Of a stretch of DNA of 64,000 nt, positions 25,368 to 37,249 are shown piece by piece. The stretch is taken from contig JAJDCZ010000022.1 in the NCBI GenBank assembly GCA_029260555.1, forward strand, positions 62,001 to 126,000, given 5' to 3'. The position numbers and the translations under genes are program-made. Origin of the DNA: Phycisphaerales bacterium (GTDB lineage: Bacteria > Planctomycetota > Phycisphaerae > Phycisphaerales > UBA1924). Positions within the stretch are counted from its first letter, which is position 1; every line of letters begins with the position of its first letter. The notes under the pieces were generated by a model. The model made no database searches. It was not told where the DNA came from and saw only the letters and a list, made by a program, of their open reading frames with translations.

Positions 25368-25916
25368 ATGTCAAAGCCTGTGAAAGACATGATGGTTCGC
25401 GAGTATTTGTCGCGGTTTGGCGAGACGAGCGAAGCGCTCTTGATCAGCATCCGCGGTATCGGCGGACATGGCAACAGCGAAATTCGTATGGGGATGGCTC
25501 GCAAGGGCATCAACATTACCGTGGTTCGTAACAACTTGGCGCGTAAGGCGTTTGCCGAGACGGATCTTGGGCTGTTGTCGCCGCTTCTGGAAGGGCCTTG
25601 TGCTCTTGCGTGTGGCGGCGAGAGTGTGGTGGAAGTGGCGCGTGAGATCGTGGAACTTTTGAAGAAGTTTCCCGAGCTTGAGCTGAAGGGCGCGGTGCTC
25701 GATGGCGAGTTGTTTGAAGGCAATGCTGGTGTCCAGAGGCTGAGCAAGTTCCCGACACGGGACGAGGCGATTGCTGAGGATGTGGCGTTGGTGCTTGGCC
25801 CGGGCCGCAAGCTGGTTGGTGCGGTGAAGGGTCCAGGTTCGAGGCTTGTGGGTATTCTCAAAGCGCTTGAAGAGAAGCTGGAGAGTGGCCAGGAGATTGC
25901 AAAGGTAAGTTCATGA
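25368..25916 (+). CDS. rplJ: 50S ribosomal protein L10
   Basis: Forms the base of the L7/L12 stalk. 182 residues: N-terminal rRNA-binding domain (SKPVKDMMVREYLSRF), the MARKGINITVVRNNLARKAF block of the L10 family, and a C-terminal helix (KLESGQEIA) that binds L7/L12 dimers. GAAAGGG lies upstream of the ATG. The gap to rplL is wide (179 bases) and includes a small hairpin (ACCAAA-TGG-TTTGGT, 26024-26038) that may help to set the L12:L10 ratio. Confidence 0.95.
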   Translation: MSKPVKDMMVREYLSRFGETSEALLISIRGIGGHGNSEIRMGMARKGINITVVRNNLARKAFAETDLGLLSPLLEGPCALACGGESVVEVAREIVELLKKFPELELKGAVLDGELFEGNAGVQRLSKFPTRDEAIAEDVALVLGPGRKLVGAVKGPGSRLVGILKALEEKLESGQEIAKVSS

Positions 25917-26095
25917 AGGGGTCCGGGTTGTGCTGGAAGCGGCATGGCATGGGCACCGGAGATTGAAAAAGAAGAATCAGCACTCGACTGGCCCCTTACA
26001 GGTGTGAGCCTTGGGGTTAAAGAACCAAATGGTTTGGTCCCTATTGGGTGTGTTTTTTGAGGCAGCAAGGCTGTCTGAATGAAAGGTGAGTCACG

Positions 26096-26497
26096 ATGTC
26101 TGAAGAAGCAACCAAAGAGTTTGAAGCCAAGATCAAGGACCTGGGCGATCAGCTTGCGGGTTTGACGCTGAAGGAAGCTGTGGACCTTGGCGATTATATG
26201 AAGGATGCCTACGGGATTGAAGCTGCTGCGGGCGGTGCGGTCATGATGGCTGCGGGCGGCGATGCGGATGGCGGCGAGGAAGAGAAAACCTCGTTTGATG
26301 TGATCCTGAAGGCTATTGGCGACAAGAAGATCCAGGTTATCAAGGCGGTGCGTGAGGCGACTGGTCTTGGTCTGAAAGAGGCCAAGGCAGTTGTCGACAG
26401 TGCCCCCTCGAAGGTCAAGGAAGGCTTGTCCAAGGAAGAGGCAGAGTCTCTCAAGAGCGCACTGGAAGATGTTGGCGCCGAGATCGAGCTGGCCTGA
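26096..26497 (+). CDS. rplL: 50S ribosomal protein L7/L12
   Basis: 133 residues: a helical N-terminal dimerisation part ([20 protein letters not shown]), an Ala/Gly-rich hinge (about 47-62, [15 protein letters not shown]), and the C-terminal factor-binding domain with [20 protein letters not shown] and [20 protein letters not shown]. Four or more copies per ribosome recruit elongation factors. GAAAGGTGAG precedes the ATG. Confidence 0.97.
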   Translation: MSEEATKEFEAKIKDLGDQLAGLTLKEAVDLGDYMKDAYGIEAAAGGAVMMAAGGDADGGEEEKTSFDVILKAIGDKKIQVIKAVREATGLGLKEAKAVVDSAPSKVKEGLSKEEAESLKSALEDVGAEIELA

Positions 26498-26538
26498 TTG
26501 TCGGTCTGACAGTCTGGTGAAAGCGGATATTCATGGAG

Positions 26539-26568
26539 CGGGTCGGCTTGGCGTCGGCCCGCTTTTAT
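26539..26568 (+). terminator. Attenuator between rplL and rpoB
   Basis: A 9-bp stem (26539-26547 with 26555-26563, two G-U pairs), a 7-base loop, then TTTTATC, 41 bases after the rplL stop. In many bacteria a leaky terminator here lets ribosomal proteins be made in excess over RNA polymerase. Confidence 0.75.
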
Positions 26569-26705
26569 CTGAATTTGATCCGATCTGAATGCTGAAAGAT
26601 GATTGGCACATGAAAAAATATTTATATTTTTGCAGGTTTGGGGTGGCTAACCGTGTGCATTGTCGGTAAACTGAGGGGTTCAGCACGACACAAGGGCGAT
26701 TTTTG

Positions 26706-26711
26706 TATACT
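26706..26711 (+). promoter_or_regulatory. Candidate -10 element upstream of rpoB
   Basis: TATACT preceded by TTTTTG lies 85 bases before the rpoB start and after the attenuator, in a locally AT-rich stretch. No good -35 is seen. It could be a second promoter feeding rpoBC. Confidence 0.25.
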
Positions 26712-26796
26712 CGGGCAAGATCTTTAATCAGAGTAAACTATCAAGCCAGCGTTTGAGAAGATCAAATGCGGCTGTCATACCATCACGAGGGCATCG

Positions 26797-29700
26797 ATGG
26801 CAGGGAAGACCGTGCGCAATTTTGCGAAGCGTGGTGATGCGCTTCCGGTACCGAATCTAACAGAAGTTCAGACAGACGCTTACGAGCGTTTTCTGCAGCT
26901 GCAAAAAGGCCTTGAAGAGCGAACTCGCGATTACGGGCTGGAATCTTTGCTGCATGAGATCTTTCCGATCGAGTCATACGACGGAACGATGCGTCTGGAG
27001 TATCTGAATTATTCGCTGGAGGAGGCGAGGTACACAGCAGACGAATGCCGGGAGCTTCGGCTGACCTATGGGTTGCCGTTCCGGATCTGTGTCAGGCTTT
27101 CTCGCGATGGCCACTCGGATCTTCCAGAGGAAGAGATTTATCTGGGCGAGTTCCCCATCATGATGGGTGGGGGCGAGTTTATCGTCAATGGTGCTGAGCG
27201 TGTGATTGTGAGTCAGCTTCATCGCTCGCCTGGGGTCGATTTTTCGATCAACTCAAGTGAGGGTGACAGGCCGTTGCACTCAGCCCGGATTATCCCCGAG
27301 CGGGGGTCGTGGATTGAGCTTGAGGTGACGAAGAAAGATGTGCTGGTCATGCGGATTGACCAGTCAACCAAGCTTGCAGCGACGACATTCCTGCGATGCC
27401 TGGATGAGTCTGTAGCGAGCACGGATGGGATTCTCAGCCTCTTTTATGAGGTGACAGAGATCAAGGTGGAGAAGGTTTCGCCTGAGGACTGGGCTGCTGA
27501 GACGATCTTTGATACGGAAACGGGCGAAGAGCTTGTGGGTGTGGGCTGTCAGATTGGCGATGCTGCTGAGGCGATTTTGAACTCGAGCTTGAAGAAGCTT
27601 CGTGTGATCCAGAATCCATCAGATTCGCTGATTTTGAACACGATCGCAGAGGAAAGCCTGACGCAGTTTGCTGATCAGGCTCATACGGAGCACGATCGGG
27701 CACTTTTGCGGGTGTATTCCAAGCTCAGGCCTGGCAATCCGCCTCAGGTTGAGAAGGCCAAGCAGTTGTTTGTCGAGAAGTTTTTCGATGACAACCGGTA
27801 TCGGCTGGGTAAGGTGGGGCGTTTCAGGATCAACCGCAAGTTTGACATGAATACGCCTGAGGACATGATCTTCATTAGCGGGGAAGACTTCCTGCGCGTG
27901 ATTCAGTACATTCTGGACTTGCGCTCGAATCGTCAGGACCCCAAGACTGGCCGATCAGTGGCCAAGGTCGATGATATTGACCATTTGGGCAATCGTCGAT
28001 TGCGGACGCTTGATGAGCTTGCAGTTGAAGAACTCCGCAAGGGTTTCTTGAAGCTTCGCAGGACGGTTCAGGAACGCATGAGCGTGAAGGACCCGGACGA
28101 GGTTGCCAAGATCGCAGATCTAGTGAACTCCAAGAGCATCTCGTCAGCGATTGAGTTTTTCTTTGGTCGCAGCGAGTTGAGCCAGGTGGTGGATCAGACC
28201 AACCCGCTTTCGTCGCTGGTGCATGAGCGAAGGCTCAGTGCGCTTGGACCTGGTGGCTTGAACCGCAAGCGTGCGGGCTTTGAAGTTCGAGATGTGCATA
28301 TCAGCCACTATGGCAGGATTTGCCCGGTGGAGACGCCTGAAGGGACGAATATCGGTTTGATTTCGTCGCTGGGGATTTATGCATCGCTGGACAAGTATGG
28401 ATTCATCCAGACACCTTATCGTCAGGTCAAGAACAGCAAGGTTGCTGGGAAGGTGGCGTATCTTCGTGCTGACGAAGAGATCCGTGAGGTTCTGGCGCCA
28501 GCAGATGTCGTTGATCCGGACGGGAGCTTGCCCACGGGGGCGGTGATTGCACGGGTGGATGGCGAGCTTGCGCAGGTTGATGTTGGTGAGGTTGCTTATG
28601 CAGATATTTCGCCGAAGCAGATGGTGGGTATTTCTGCATCCCTGATTCCATTTCTTGAGCATGACGATGCAAACCGTGCGTTGATGGGTTCGAACATGCA
28701 GCGGCAGGCTGTGCCTTTGATCAAGGTTGATCCTCCTTGTGTTGCAACGGGGATGGAAGTGGAGATCGGCAAGAACTCTGGCATGGTGGTGAAGGCCAAG
28801 AACGCTGGTGAAGTGACCTATGTGGACAGCTCGCGGATCATCATTGATAACTCTGATGAATATGTTCTTCGCAAGTTTGTGGGCTTGAACGAGCGGACCT
28901 GTCAGAACCAGAAGCCGATTGTGAATCTTGGCGACACGGTTTGCAAGGGTCAGATCATTGCTGACGGAGCGGCGACGCAGCTTGGCGAACTTGCAATCGG
29001 CAAGAATGCGCTGGTGGCGTTCAATACATTTGACGGGTACAACTTTGAAGATGCGATCGTGATCAACGAGCGCATGGTTAAAGATGACACCTTTACGAGT
29101 ATCCATATTGATGCGTTCAGCGTGGAGATTCGTGAGACGAAACTTGGTCGCGAAGAGTTTACTCGCGACATTCCCAATGTTTCAGAAAAGATGCTTCGGA
29201 ACCTGGACGAGAGCGGAATGATCCGCATTGGTGCACGGGTTGGACCCGGCGATATTCTGGTCGGCAAAGTCAGCCCCAAGTCCAAAGCGGAGTTGACACC
29301 TGAAGAGAAACTGTTGCACGCGATCTTCGGCCGTGCTGGTGAAGATGTCAAGAATGATTCGCTGGAGGTTTCTGCGGGTGTGGCGGGGATAGTGATCGGT
29401 GCCAAGAAGTTCAGCCGCCGGATGCACTTGTCAGATGAGCAGAAGAAGAATCTGAAGAGAGACATTGAAGCTTTTGAAGCTGAGATGGATGGCAAAGCGA
29501 TCGAGCTGTTCCAGCAGATGGTCGTGGTGATGAATGAGATTCTTGGTACGGAGATGGTCGATCCGTTGACGAGGCAGAAGGTGGGGGCGAGTGATATTCC
29601 CGAGGTTATTGCCGAGCAGATCAAAACCTTTGACTTGAAATGGGCCAAGGGATCCAAGGAAGCTCGTGAGCAGGTTGAGGTGATTTATCGCCAGTTCTGG

Positions 29701-30609
29701 CCTCGCATTGAGGCTGTGGAGAAGGAGAAGCAGCGTCGCGTTGCGCACATGAAGCGAGGCGATGAACTTCCCACGGGCGTGCTTGAGATGGTGAAGATTT
29801 ATGTGGCGACCAAGCGTCAGTTGTCAGTTGGCGACAAGATGGCGGGTCGGCACGGGAACAAGGGTGTGGTCGCCCGCATTGTTTCAGAAGAAGACATGCC
29901 GTTCATGGAGGACGGAACACCTGTGGATGTGCTTTTGAATCCGCTGGGTGTGCCGAGTCGAATGAATGTTGGTCAGATTCTTGAGACGCATTTGGGCTGG
30001 GCTGCTCGGGTTCTGGGATTCCAGGCGGTGACGCCGGTGTTTGATGGTGCTCAGGAAAACGAGATTCACGCTGCGATTTCCGAGGCCAATGAGCATGTAC
30101 GAACCAAGGCTGCGAACTATGAAACAGAGGGTACCTGGCCTCATCCACGGGAGTTTATGGCGGAGATGCCAGCGGGTGGAAAGATTCAGTTGTATGACGG
30201 TCGAACGGGAGAGCCGTTTGATCAGAAGACGACGGTCGGTTTCATGTATATGTTGAAGCTGCACCACTTGGTGGATGACAAGATTCATGCGCGGGCAACG
30301 GGGCCTTATTCATTGATCACGCAGCAGCCTCTGGGCGGCAAGAGTCGAACGGGCGGTCAGCGGTTTGGCGAGATGGAAGTGTGGGCACTTGAAGCGTACG
30401 GGGCAGCGTACATTCTGCAAGAGTTGTTGACGGTCAAGAGCGACGATGTCGAAGGTCGAACGAAGATCTACGAATCGATGGTCAAGGGCGTGACGAAGCT
30501 CGAAGCAGGGATGCCTGTGGCGTTTGATGTTCTATGTAATGAGCTTAAGGGTCTTGGGCTGAACATTACGATGGAGAAGAGGCGTCTGGAAGGGGCGAGT
30601 CTGCTGTAA
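26797..30609 (+). CDS. rpoB: DNA-directed RNA polymerase beta subunit
   Basis: 1270 residues, within the normal range. Landmarks: the fork and rifampicin region with [20 protein letters not shown] and [29 protein letters not shown]; the [15 protein letters not shown] block; [15 protein letters not shown]-type segment near residue 1010 ([19 protein letters not shown]); and the C-terminal [20 protein letters not shown] with the switch that contacts beta prime. The rifampicin cluster sequence (here [16 protein letters not shown]) has Glu and Leu changes relative to E. coli SQFMDQNNPLSEITHKRRLS, which may bear on rifampicin response, but this is only read by eye. rpoC follows after 144 bases. Confidence 0.98.
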   Translation: MAGKTVRNFAKRGDALPVPNLTEVQTDAYERFLQLQKGLEERTRDYGLESLLHEIFPIESYDGTMRLEYLNYSLEEARYTADECRELRLTYGLPFRICVRLSRDGHSDLPEEEIYLGEFPIMMGGGEFIVNGAERVIVSQLHRSPGVDFSINSSEGDRPLHSARIIPERGSWIELEVTKKDVLVMRIDQSTKLAATTFLRCLDESVASTDGILSLFYEVTEIKVEKVSPEDWAAETIFDTETGEELVGVGCQIGDAAEAILNSSLKKLRVIQNPSDSLILNTIAEESLTQFADQAHTEHDRALLRVYSKLRPGNPPQVEKAKQLFVEKFFDDNRYRLGKVGRFRINRKFDMNTPEDMIFISGEDFLRVIQYILDLRSNRQDPKTGRSVAKVDDIDHLGNRRLRTLDELAVEELRKGFLKLRRTVQERMSVKDPDEVAKIADLVNSKSISSAIEFFFGRSELSQVVDQTNPLSSLVHERRLSALGPGGLNRKRAGFEVRDVHISHYGRICPVETPEGTNIGLISSLGIYASLDKYGFIQTPYRQVKNSKVAGKVAYLRADEEIREVLAPADVVDPDGSLPTGAVIARVDGELAQVDVGEVAYADISPKQMVGISASLIPFLEHDDANRALMGSNMQRQAVPLIKVDPPCVATGMEVEIGKNSGMVVKAKNAGEVTYVDSSRIIIDNSDEYVLRKFVGLNERTCQNQKPIVNLGDTVCKGQIIADGAATQLGELAIGKNALVAFNTFDGYNFEDAIVINERMVKDDTFTSIHIDAFSVEIRETKLGREEFTRDIPNVSEKMLRNLDESGMIRIGARVGPGDILVGKVSPKSKAELTPEEKLLHAIFGRAGEDVKNDSLEVSAGVAGIVIGAKKFSRRMHLSDEQKKNLKRDIEAFEAEMDGKAIELFQQMVVVMNEILGTEMVDPLTRQKVGASDIPEVIAEQIKTFDLKWAKGSKEAREQVEVIYRQFWPRIEAVEKEKQRRVAHMKRGDELPTGVLEMVKIYVATKRQLSVGDKMAGRHGNKGVVARIVSEEDMPFMEDGTPVDVLLNPLGVPSRMNVGQILETHLGWAARVLGFQAVTPVFDGAQENEIHAAISEANEHVRTKAANYETEGTWPHPREFMAEMPAGGKIQLYDGRTGEPFDQKTTVGFMYMLKLHHLVDDKIHARATGPYSLITQQPLGGKSRTGGQRFGEMEVWALEAYGAAYILQELLTVKSDDVEGRTKIYESMVKGVTKLEAGMPVAFDVLCNELKGLGLNITMEKRRLEGASLL

Positions 30610-30753
30610 TTCTGACAGATCAGTTGGCATTGACATAGAGCGAGTGAGCTTTGTGGGAATGTTGCTGTGAGTTACGGGCTTGCATGAGAGGGTTGGGGTG
30701 TCGGTTCTGAAAGAAGTTTCAATAAGCGCATCAGAGATTTGAGGTTGTGAACC

Positions 30754-33700
30754 ATGGCTGAGAGTGTATACGAGCGGGTGAACGATTTTACGGCTGTGAA
30801 GGTGACGCTGGCGTCGCCGAACGACATTCGTTCATGGTCTTATGGCGAGGTTAAGAAGCCAGAGACGATTAACTATCGCACCTATCGGCCTGAGAAGGAC
30901 GGCTTGTTTTGCGAGCGGATCTTTGGGCCGGAGCGCGATTACGAGTGCTCTTGTGGCAAGTATCGCGGCACAAAGTACAAGGGAATTATCTGCGATCGAT
31001 GCGGTGTGAAGGTAACGCACAGTAGAGTGCGCCGCAAACGCATGGGTCATATTAACCTGGCTTCGCCGGTCGTTCACATCTGGTTTTTCAAGAGCCTGCC
31101 GAGCCGGCTGGGCACATTGCTGGGCGTAAAAACCAGCGATATTGAGAAGATTACTTATTATCAGGATTACATCGTGATCGATCCTGGTGATACGGAGTTG
31201 AAACCCAACCAGGTGCTGACCGAAGATGAGTATCGCGAAGCATTGAATCAGTTTGGCAATGCATTCAAGGCGATGATGGGTGCGGAGGCGATTCGTGAGT
31301 TGATCGAGAAGCTGGACCTGAGCGAGGTGGCAGCGGAGATTCGTGAAGGCATTGCGGGGACACGCTCCAAGCAGAAGATCAAGGACTATGCCAAGAGGCT
31401 GAAACTGATCGAACAGGTGCGCAACTCAGAGAATGATCCTGCGTGGCTGGTGCTGGATGTGATTCCGGTGATTCCGCCGGACCTGAGGCCTCTGGTGCTG
31501 CTGGAGAGTGGAAACTTTGCGACCAGCGATCTGAACGATCTGTATCGAAGGATTATTAACAGGAACAACCGGCTCAAGAAGCTGATGGATCTGAATGCGC
31601 CAGAGGTGATCATTCGCAACGAAAAGCGGATGCTTCAGCAGGCGGTTGATGCGTTGTTTGATAACAACCGTTGTCGCAGGCCTGTGCTTGGATCATCGAA
31701 CCGTGCGCTCAAGTCGCTGACGGACATGATCAAGGGCAAGCAGGGTCGATTCCGTGAGAACTTGCTGGGCAAGCGCGTGGATTATTCTGCTCGTTCGGTG
31801 ATTGTGGTGGGGCCTGAGTTGAAGTTGCATCAGTGTGGTCTTCCCAAGAAGATTGCCCTTGAGTTGTTCCAGCCTTTTATTATCCGCAAACTCAAAGAGC
31901 ATGGTCTTGCTGACACGATCAAGAGCGCCAAGAGAATGCTTGAGCGTCGTGACCCAGCGGTGTGGGATATTCTTGAAGAGGTGATTTATCAGCATCCGGT
32001 GATGTTGAATCGTGCACCGACGCTTCACAGGATGGGTATCCAGGCGTTTGAGCCCGTGTTGGTGGAGGGCAACGCGATTCGTGTGCATCCGCTGGTGTGT
32101 GGCGGGTTCAATGCGGACTTTGATGGCGATCAGATGGCGGTGCACTTGCCTTTGAGTGCAGAAGCCCGGACTGAGGCGCAGGTGCTGATGTTGGCGCCAC
32201 ATAACATTTTCAGTCCGGCCAACGGCTCACCGATTATTTCACCAAGTCAGGACATCGTGATGGGTGTTTATTACATCACGCTGATTGCACCTGAGGAGGT
32301 TGAACTGGAGAAGATGCCTCGGTTCAAGGATCGGCGTGAGGCAATTCTGGCTTATGACATGGGCAAGATTGGTCTTCATGACCGGATTCTGGTTCGACTG
32401 GGCAGCTTTGATGAGATTGTTCAGTCTCAAAGCGGTTCACCAGAGGCCATCCCGGAGCATCGCAGGGTTCAGACGACGGTTGGGCGTTGTTTGTTCAGTG
32501 AAATTTTGGCTGCGGGTATGCCGTTTTATAACTGTGTGCTGGGCAAGAAGGGCGCCAGCCGGGTTATTGATGATACTTATGATCGTTGTGGCAGAGCGTC
32601 TACGATTGATCTACTTGATGAACTTAAGTCGATCGGATTCAAGCGTTCGACAATTGCCGGGCTGAGTTTTTCTGTGACGGACATGCGTATTCCGGATGCG
32701 AAGCAGGGTTTGCTGACCAAGGGTCAGAAGGCTGTGGACCGGGTCGAGAAGAACTATGACCGCGGCATCATGACAGCACGCGAGCGTTACAACCAGCTTC
32801 TGGATATCTGGTCACATTGTCGTGAAGAAGTAACAAAGAAACTGATCGAAACGCTGAAGCATGATCGAAGGCATCCGGATGGTTCGTATGCGGATATCGA
32901 AAACGGTGAGGGTAAAGCGTACCTGAACCCGGTGTACCTGATGAGTGACTCGGGTGCTCGTGGTAATGTGAGCCAGATGCAGCAGCTGGCAGGCATGCGT
33001 GGCCTGATGGCCAAGCCAAGCGGCGAGATCATTGAGACGCCGATTCGTGCCAACTTCCGCGAGGGATTGACGATTCTGGAATATTTTTCTTCAACGCACG
33101 GTGCGCGTAAGGGGCTGGCGGATACAGCGTTGAAAACGGCTGACTCTGGATACCTCACACGCAAGCTTTGTGATGTTGCTCAGTCGGTGATTATCAGTGA
33201 GCACGATTGTGGTTCTCGTCGCGGTATTGTCAAGCGTGCAACCTATAAGGGCGAGCAGGTTGATATTCCGCTTCACGAGCAGGTCATTGGCCGTGTGAGC
33301 TTGAACACGATTAGGAATCCGGTGACGGATGAGGTGATCGTGGAATCCAATGAGATCATTACTGCAGAGAGTGCTTCCAAGATCGAGGATCTTGGTATCG
33401 ATGCGGTGGCGGTGCGTTCGCCTTTGACTAGTGATTCACGCACGGGATGTTCGGTGCTGGATTACGGCATGGACATGTCGACTGGCAAGGTGGTAGAGGA
33501 AGGCATGGCGGTGGGCATCATCGCAGCTCAGTCGATCGGTGAGCCTGGCACGCAGTTGACGATGCGTACCTTCCACACGGGCGGTATTGGTACACGAGCA
33601 ATCAAGGAAAAAGAATTTCGTGCAACCACCTCTGGTACGATCGAACTTCGTGATTGTAATGAAGTGTTGACGCAGGATCCTGATGGCAATGAAAGGCTTG

Positions 33701-35145
33701 TTGCACTGAAGAGGAACAGCGAGATCGCGATTCTTGATGAGAAGGGACGCGAGCTTGAGAAGTACAAGGTGCCTTATGGCGCATTCTTCAGCGTCAAGCC
33801 TGGCGAGAAGGTGAAGCGGGGGCAGGTATTGGTGGACTGGGATCCGCACAGGACGCCGATTCTTGCTGAGAAGAATGGCAAGGTGCAGTATGTCGATCTG
33901 ATCATGGGCGAGACTTACCGCGAAGAGGATGCTGGTCGTGGCAACAAAGCCAAGGTTGTGATCGAGCATAAGGGTGATCTTCATCCGCAGATCAACATCG
34001 TTGATGATGAAGGCCAGATTCTGGACTTCCATTACCTGCCTGCCAACGCAAGGCTTGAGATGGAAGATGGCGCGCCGATTATGGCGGGGCAGATGGTTGC
34101 AAGGCAGCCTCGCGCAGCAGCGGGTTCATCGGACATCGTGGGTGGTCTGCCTCGTGTGACGGAGATCTTTGAAGCACGCAAGCCCAAGGATCCCGCGGAG
34201 ATGGCGGAGATCTCGGGTCGAGTTGAGATTCTGCATGACAAGCGCAAGGGCAAGATGACGATTCGCGTGGTCTCGGATGCGGGGATTGAGAAGGACCACC
34301 ATGTGCCCAACGACAAGGGATTGCGGGTGCACACGGGTGATATGGTGACCGCTGGTGATCCGTTGACTGAAGGGCCACTGGTGCCTCACGATATTCTGGC
34401 GATTAAGGGCGAGGAGGCATTGTGGGCCTACATGCTTGCTGAGGTTCAGAATGTGTATCGTGCTCAGGGCGTACCAATCAATGACAAGCATGTTGAGTTG
34501 ATCTTGAGTCAGATGCTTCGCAAGGTTCGAGTTGAGACACCTGGTGATACGGGCTTGCTGCCTCATGATGTGATTGACAAGTTCATGTTCCGCCAGAAGA
34601 ACAGCGAAGCTGCCGGGATGGTGTGCGTGACGGAAGCTGGAGGCACGGATCTGCGGGTTGGTGATCTGGTATCCAAGGTTGACATGAAGGAGATCAACGC
34701 CAAGGCTGAGGCTGAGGGCAAGGAGATCGCCAAGAGTAAACGGGCAAGACCAGCGACGGGTCGCACGCTGCTTCTGGGTATTACCAAGGCGAGTCTGCAG
34801 AGCGAGTCATTCCTTTCGGGTGCTTCATTCCAGGAGACAACAAAGGTGTTGACCGAGGCGTCACTTCGTGGAGCTGAGGACGAGTTGATTGGTCTGAAGG
34901 AGAATGTGCTGCTTGGGCATCTGATTCCTGCGGGTACGGGCTTCAGGCCTTATCAGGCGATTCGTGTCAAGACACTGGTTGAGCTTGATGAGGTTGAGCT
35001 TGAGGATGAGGATCAGATGATTGCTGAAGCAGCAGAGGCTGCAGAGGCACTGGGTGCAGATGTGAATGATTCTCTGGGGATGCCTCAGGTTGAGATTCGT
35101 GATGTTGTGATCGGCGAGGGAGCCACATCGCCTCTGGACAACTGA
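30754..35145 (+). CDS. rpoC: DNA-directed RNA polymerase beta prime subunit
   Basis: 1463 residues. The N-terminal zinc finger has [20 protein letters not shown] (Cys-x-Cys ... Cys-x-x-Cys, about residues 65-85); the catalytic loop [12 protein letters not shown] carries the three magnesium-binding Asp residues near 455; the bridge helix and trigger loop are in [20 protein letters not shown] and [10 protein letters not shown]; a second zinc site includes the Cys residues in EHDCGSRRG and [10 protein letters not shown] (about 815-905). The C-terminal ends with an acidic, Ala-rich tail ([18 protein letters not shown]). A strong terminator follows 40 bases after the stop. Confidence 0.98.
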   Translation: MAESVYERVNDFTAVKVTLASPNDIRSWSYGEVKKPETINYRTYRPEKDGLFCERIFGPERDYECSCGKYRGTKYKGIICDRCGVKVTHSRVRRKRMGHINLASPVVHIWFFKSLPSRLGTLLGVKTSDIEKITYYQDYIVIDPGDTELKPNQVLTEDEYREALNQFGNAFKAMMGAEAIRELIEKLDLSEVAAEIREGIAGTRSKQKIKDYAKRLKLIEQVRNSENDPAWLVLDVIPVIPPDLRPLVLLESGNFATSDLNDLYRRIINRNNRLKKLMDLNAPEVIIRNEKRMLQQAVDALFDNNRCRRPVLGSSNRALKSLTDMIKGKQGRFRENLLGKRVDYSARSVIVVGPELKLHQCGLPKKIALELFQPFIIRKLKEHGLADTIKSAKRMLERRDPAVWDILEEVIYQHPVMLNRAPTLHRMGIQAFEPVLVEGNAIRVHPLVCGGFNADFDGDQMAVHLPLSAEARTEAQVLMLAPHNIFSPANGSPIISPSQDIVMGVYYITLIAPEEVELEKMPRFKDRREAILAYDMGKIGLHDRILVRLGSFDEIVQSQSGSPEAIPEHRRVQTTVGRCLFSEILAAGMPFYNCVLGKKGASRVIDDTYDRCGRASTIDLLDELKSIGFKRSTIAGLSFSVTDMRIPDAKQGLLTKGQKAVDRVEKNYDRGIMTARERYNQLLDIWSHCREEVTKKLIETLKHDRRHPDGSYADIENGEGKAYLNPVYLMSDSGARGNVSQMQQLAGMRGLMAKPSGEIIETPIRANFREGLTILEYFSSTHGARKGLADTALKTADSGYLTRKLCDVAQSVIISEHDCGSRRGIVKRATYKGEQVDIPLHEQVIGRVSLNTIRNPVTDEVIVESNEIITAESASKIEDLGIDAVAVRSPLTSDSRTGCSVLDYGMDMSTGKVVEEGMAVGIIAAQSIGEPGTQLTMRTFHTGGIGTRAIKEKEFRATTSGTIELRDCNEVLTQDPDGNERLVALKRNSEIAILDEKGRELEKYKVPYGAFFSVKPGEKVKRGQVLVDWDPHRTPILAEKNGKVQYVDLIMGETYREEDAGRGNKAKVVIEHKGDLHPQINIVDDEGQILDFHYLPANARLEMEDGAPIMAGQMVARQPRAAAGSSDIVGGLPRVTEIFEARKPKDPAEMAEISGRVEILHDKRKGKMTIRVVSDAGIEKDHHVPNDKGLRVHTGDMVTAGDPLTEGPLVPHDILAIKGEEALWAYMLAEVQNVYRAQGVPINDKHVELILSQMLRKVRVETPGDTGLLPHDVIDKFMFRQKNSEAAGMVCVTEAGGTDLRVGDLVSKVDMKEINAKAEAEGKEIAKSKRARPATGRTLLLGITKASLQSESFLSGASFQETTKVLTEASLRGAEDELIGLKENVLLGHLIPAGTGFRPYQAIRVKTLVELDEVELEDEDQMIAEAAEAAEALGADVNDSLGMPQVEIRDVVIGEGATSPLDN

Positions 35146-35184
35146 GGGTTTAGTTCTCAAGCTGTTAATCTAATATAAGTAGAA

Positions 35185-35210
35185 GCGCCCGGGCAGCCGG
35201 GCGTTTTTTA
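35185..35210 (+). terminator. Intrinsic terminator after rpoC
   Basis: CGCCCGG (35186-35192) pairs with CCGGGCG (35197-35203) around a GCAG loop and is followed by TTTTTTATTT. It ends the rplK-rpoC transcript. Confidence 0.92.
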
Positions 35211-35301
35211 TTTAACCTGGACAGGAGGTGTGCAAGCATGATTCCCGGGTTTGCCTTTGAGTTACAATGGAGGCTTGAGGCGGGATCAAACAGGAATGTG
35301 C

Positions 35302-36126
35302 TTATGGCTCAAAGAGAGTGTTGCTGTCGCAGGGGCCGATCCAGCCGACATTTACAGCACGGGGGTTTTGAGGGTAGAGACCTGTGGGTTGAGTGAAGGA
35401 CATGTGTTGCTGAGAGACATGGCCATCAAGCCATGCGATGTTGGCGGTTTTGCTGTGTCTGAAGTGGATGGAGGGGTCTGGTCTTGCGTCAGGAAATTCA
35501 GGCCAGAAGCATGGTTCGATGAAGCTGTATTCGATAACGCCTGCGCTCCCCTGGCCGGTGGCAATCGCGGCATCGGCAAAGCTGAGGGTTGAAGTCGGGT
35601 GCATGAAGGTGTGCAGGGGTGAGCCTGTGAGATCAGTGCGGACGACCCACTGGTCGATTTTTTTGAAGCGGTATGTGCCTACAAAGGCATTGTTGTAGCC
35701 ATAGCCACCAGCGGATTGTTCAAAGCCGATGTTTTGCTGGATGAGATCTCGTGCGATGTGCGAGAAGCTTGGGCATGAACGGATGGATTGTGAGATGCCT
35801 TGTGAGTCTCCGAAGTATTCTAAGAGTGAGCCTCCGATGGGTTTGAAGGGTTCGGAGGGATGGGTTCGTGAGCCATGCCAGCGATTGAGGTTGGAGATGA
35901 TGTTGGCTGCGCCGGGTGCGTGGAGTTCGTTGTTGTCGCCGGTGTAGAGGGCGTTTGCAAGTTGGAGCTGGCGTGCATTTGAGCTGCACACGCTTTGGCG
36001 GGCGGTCTTTCTTGCTGAAGCGAGGCCAGGCAGGAGTGCGCCGAGGAGCAAGGCAATGATGGCGATGACAACGAGCAGTTCGATGAGTGAGAAGGCGGTG
36101 TGTTGATTGTGCAATCTAGGGTTCAT
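35302..36126 (-). CDS. Pseudopilin-like protein with H-X9-DG ending
   Basis: 274 residues. The N-terminus has a type II prepilin signature: a short basic leader, then [21 protein letters not shown] with the Glu five residues into the helix and cleavage expected just before the Phe. The C-terminal half has [17 protein letters not shown], an exact H-X9-DG motif, typical of the large pseudopilin family of Planctomycetota and Verrucomicrobiota. ATG 36126 overlaps the stop of the gene before by 11 bases, so the two are translationally coupled. It is the last gene of the cobalamin-controlled operon. It is probably an exported pseudopilin of a type II-like secretion machine; the genome may hold many paralogs. 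Confidence 0.85.
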   Translation of the reverse strand: MNPRLHNQHTAFSLIELLVVIAIIALLLGALLPGLASARKTARQSVCSSNARQLQLANALYTGDNNELHAPGAANIISNLNRWHGSRTHPSEPFKPIGGSLLEYFGDSQGISQSIRSCPSFSHIARDLIQQNIGFEQSAGGYGYNNAFVGTYRFKKIDQWVVRTDLTGSPLHTFMHPTSTLSFADAAIATGQGSAGVIEYSFIEPCFWPEFPDARPDPSIHFRHSKTANIAWLDGHVSQQHMSFTQPTGLYPQNPRAVNVGWIGPCDSNTLFEP

Positions 36127-37249
36127 TACTGGCGTGTGGAGGCGGGTTGAGTTTTTGATTAATGAACTTGCGTAAAGGATCCAGGATGTCATTGGAATCC
36201 GGGTTTTGGGGTCCTGTTGCTCCTTCGGAGCTTGAACTCAGGGTCTCTGTGATATCGTCGAAGATATCGTCGATAGTTTGTCTTGGTGGGTCGATATCGG
36301 CTACTGCATCGATTTCAGATGAGACTTCACCGAGCACGGGGTGTATGTGATCAAGAGCGGTGGTGATGCGGATGAAGTCAAAGCCTGGGAGGTTGGCGGG
36401 CAGGCTGGTGATGGGGTCGATAGCCCAGGCGATATCAAAGGCATCGCCGCCACCAGATTTGGGTGAGATGCCAACTATGAAGGGGTCATCGGGTGTGGTG
36501 TAGAACTTTTCAGGCGTAGCGGTGGGGTCATCAACAATGTTGTCGCTGTCAAAATCACCAAGGATGAGCGTTGGTGAATGATCGGCGTAGCCAAAGACGC
36601 CTTCGGTGGTGGCGCCGGGGCCATTGGGGTTTTCCAGAACGGTGCTGAGCGTAAAGGGATCATCAGGCAGGAGATAGCCTTGAGTTGTCCAGACACCTGT
36701 GTGTCCGGGCGGGATCCATGAAGGGTTGGAGGGGGGGTTGGTTTGATCGCTGGTGTCATCATCCCAGGTGACTTGTGTGAACTGGCCGATCGGATCGGTG
36801 ATATGTGAGCCTGGGATGAGGAACCATGGATCGTCAGCGATGGCATTCTGGTTGACATCGAGACTGATTTCGATGGTGGCACACTCGGCAAAGCGCCGGT
36901 TGGGGTTCGCTGCGATGAATACTGCATTTGAGAAGACGATGGCATCCAGCCCCAAGGGGTTGGCAGCGTGGTCTATGACGGTGTGATCGAAAGCGAGCGT
37001 GATTGAGCCGCCAAAGCCGCCGAGGGTGACAATGGAGGTATTGTCGGGGTTGATGGTTCCGCCGCCGATGGGAGAGCCCAAAGCGAGAGCGGGGTTGTTG
37101 AACAATGGATCGTTGACAAACTGCCCTGGTGCAGGGTCATAATCAAGGACGGTGGCTGCAAAGGGTGAGTTCTGTGCTACAAGCGGGCTTGCACAAGCCA
37201 GAGCAAACCCGAGTGAACATATAGCTTGCTGTGCAAAGGCACTACGCAT
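36116..37249 (-). CDS. Exported beta-rich protein, second gene of the B12 operon
   Basis: 377 residues with a signal peptide (1-25, cut after VA in SPLVAQ). I do not know a named family for certain. The mature part looks like a beta-sandwich: [16 protein letters not shown] followed by [12 protein letters not shown] and a [18 protein letters not shown] stretch; this 'Gly-Gly-x-Gly-Gly-ser-hydrophobic ... val-phe-x-asn' pattern recalls exported proteins found beside B12 transport genes in Bacteroidota (from memory). Asp-rich loops ([17 protein letters not shown]) may bind calcium. The Ser/Asp-rich C-terminus has no sorting tag. It overlaps the propeller gene by 8 bases and the pseudopilin gene by 11. 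Confidence 0.7.
   Translation of the reverse strand: MRSAFAQQAICSLGFALACASPLVAQNSPFAATVLDYDPAPGQFVNDPLFNNPALALGSPIGGGTINPDNTSIVTLGGFGGSITLAFDHTVIDHAANPLGLDAIVFSNAVFIAANPNRRFAECATIEISLDVNQNAIADDPWFLIPGSHITDPIGQFTQVTWDDDTSDQTNPPSNPSWIPPGHTGVWTTQGYLLPDDPFTLSTVLENPNGPGATTEGVFGYADHSPTLILGDFDSDNIVDDPTATPEKFYTTPDDPFIVGISPKSGGGDAFDIAWAIDPITSLPANLPGFDFIRITTALDHIHPVLGEVSSEIDAVADIDPPRQTIDDIFDDITETLSSSSEGATGPQNPDSNDILDPLRKFINQKLNPPPHASNEP

Noticed and set aside
30754-35145. Long open frames on the strand opposite rpoB and rpoC.
   Set aside because: They lack ribosome binding sites and mirror the codon pattern of the real genes.
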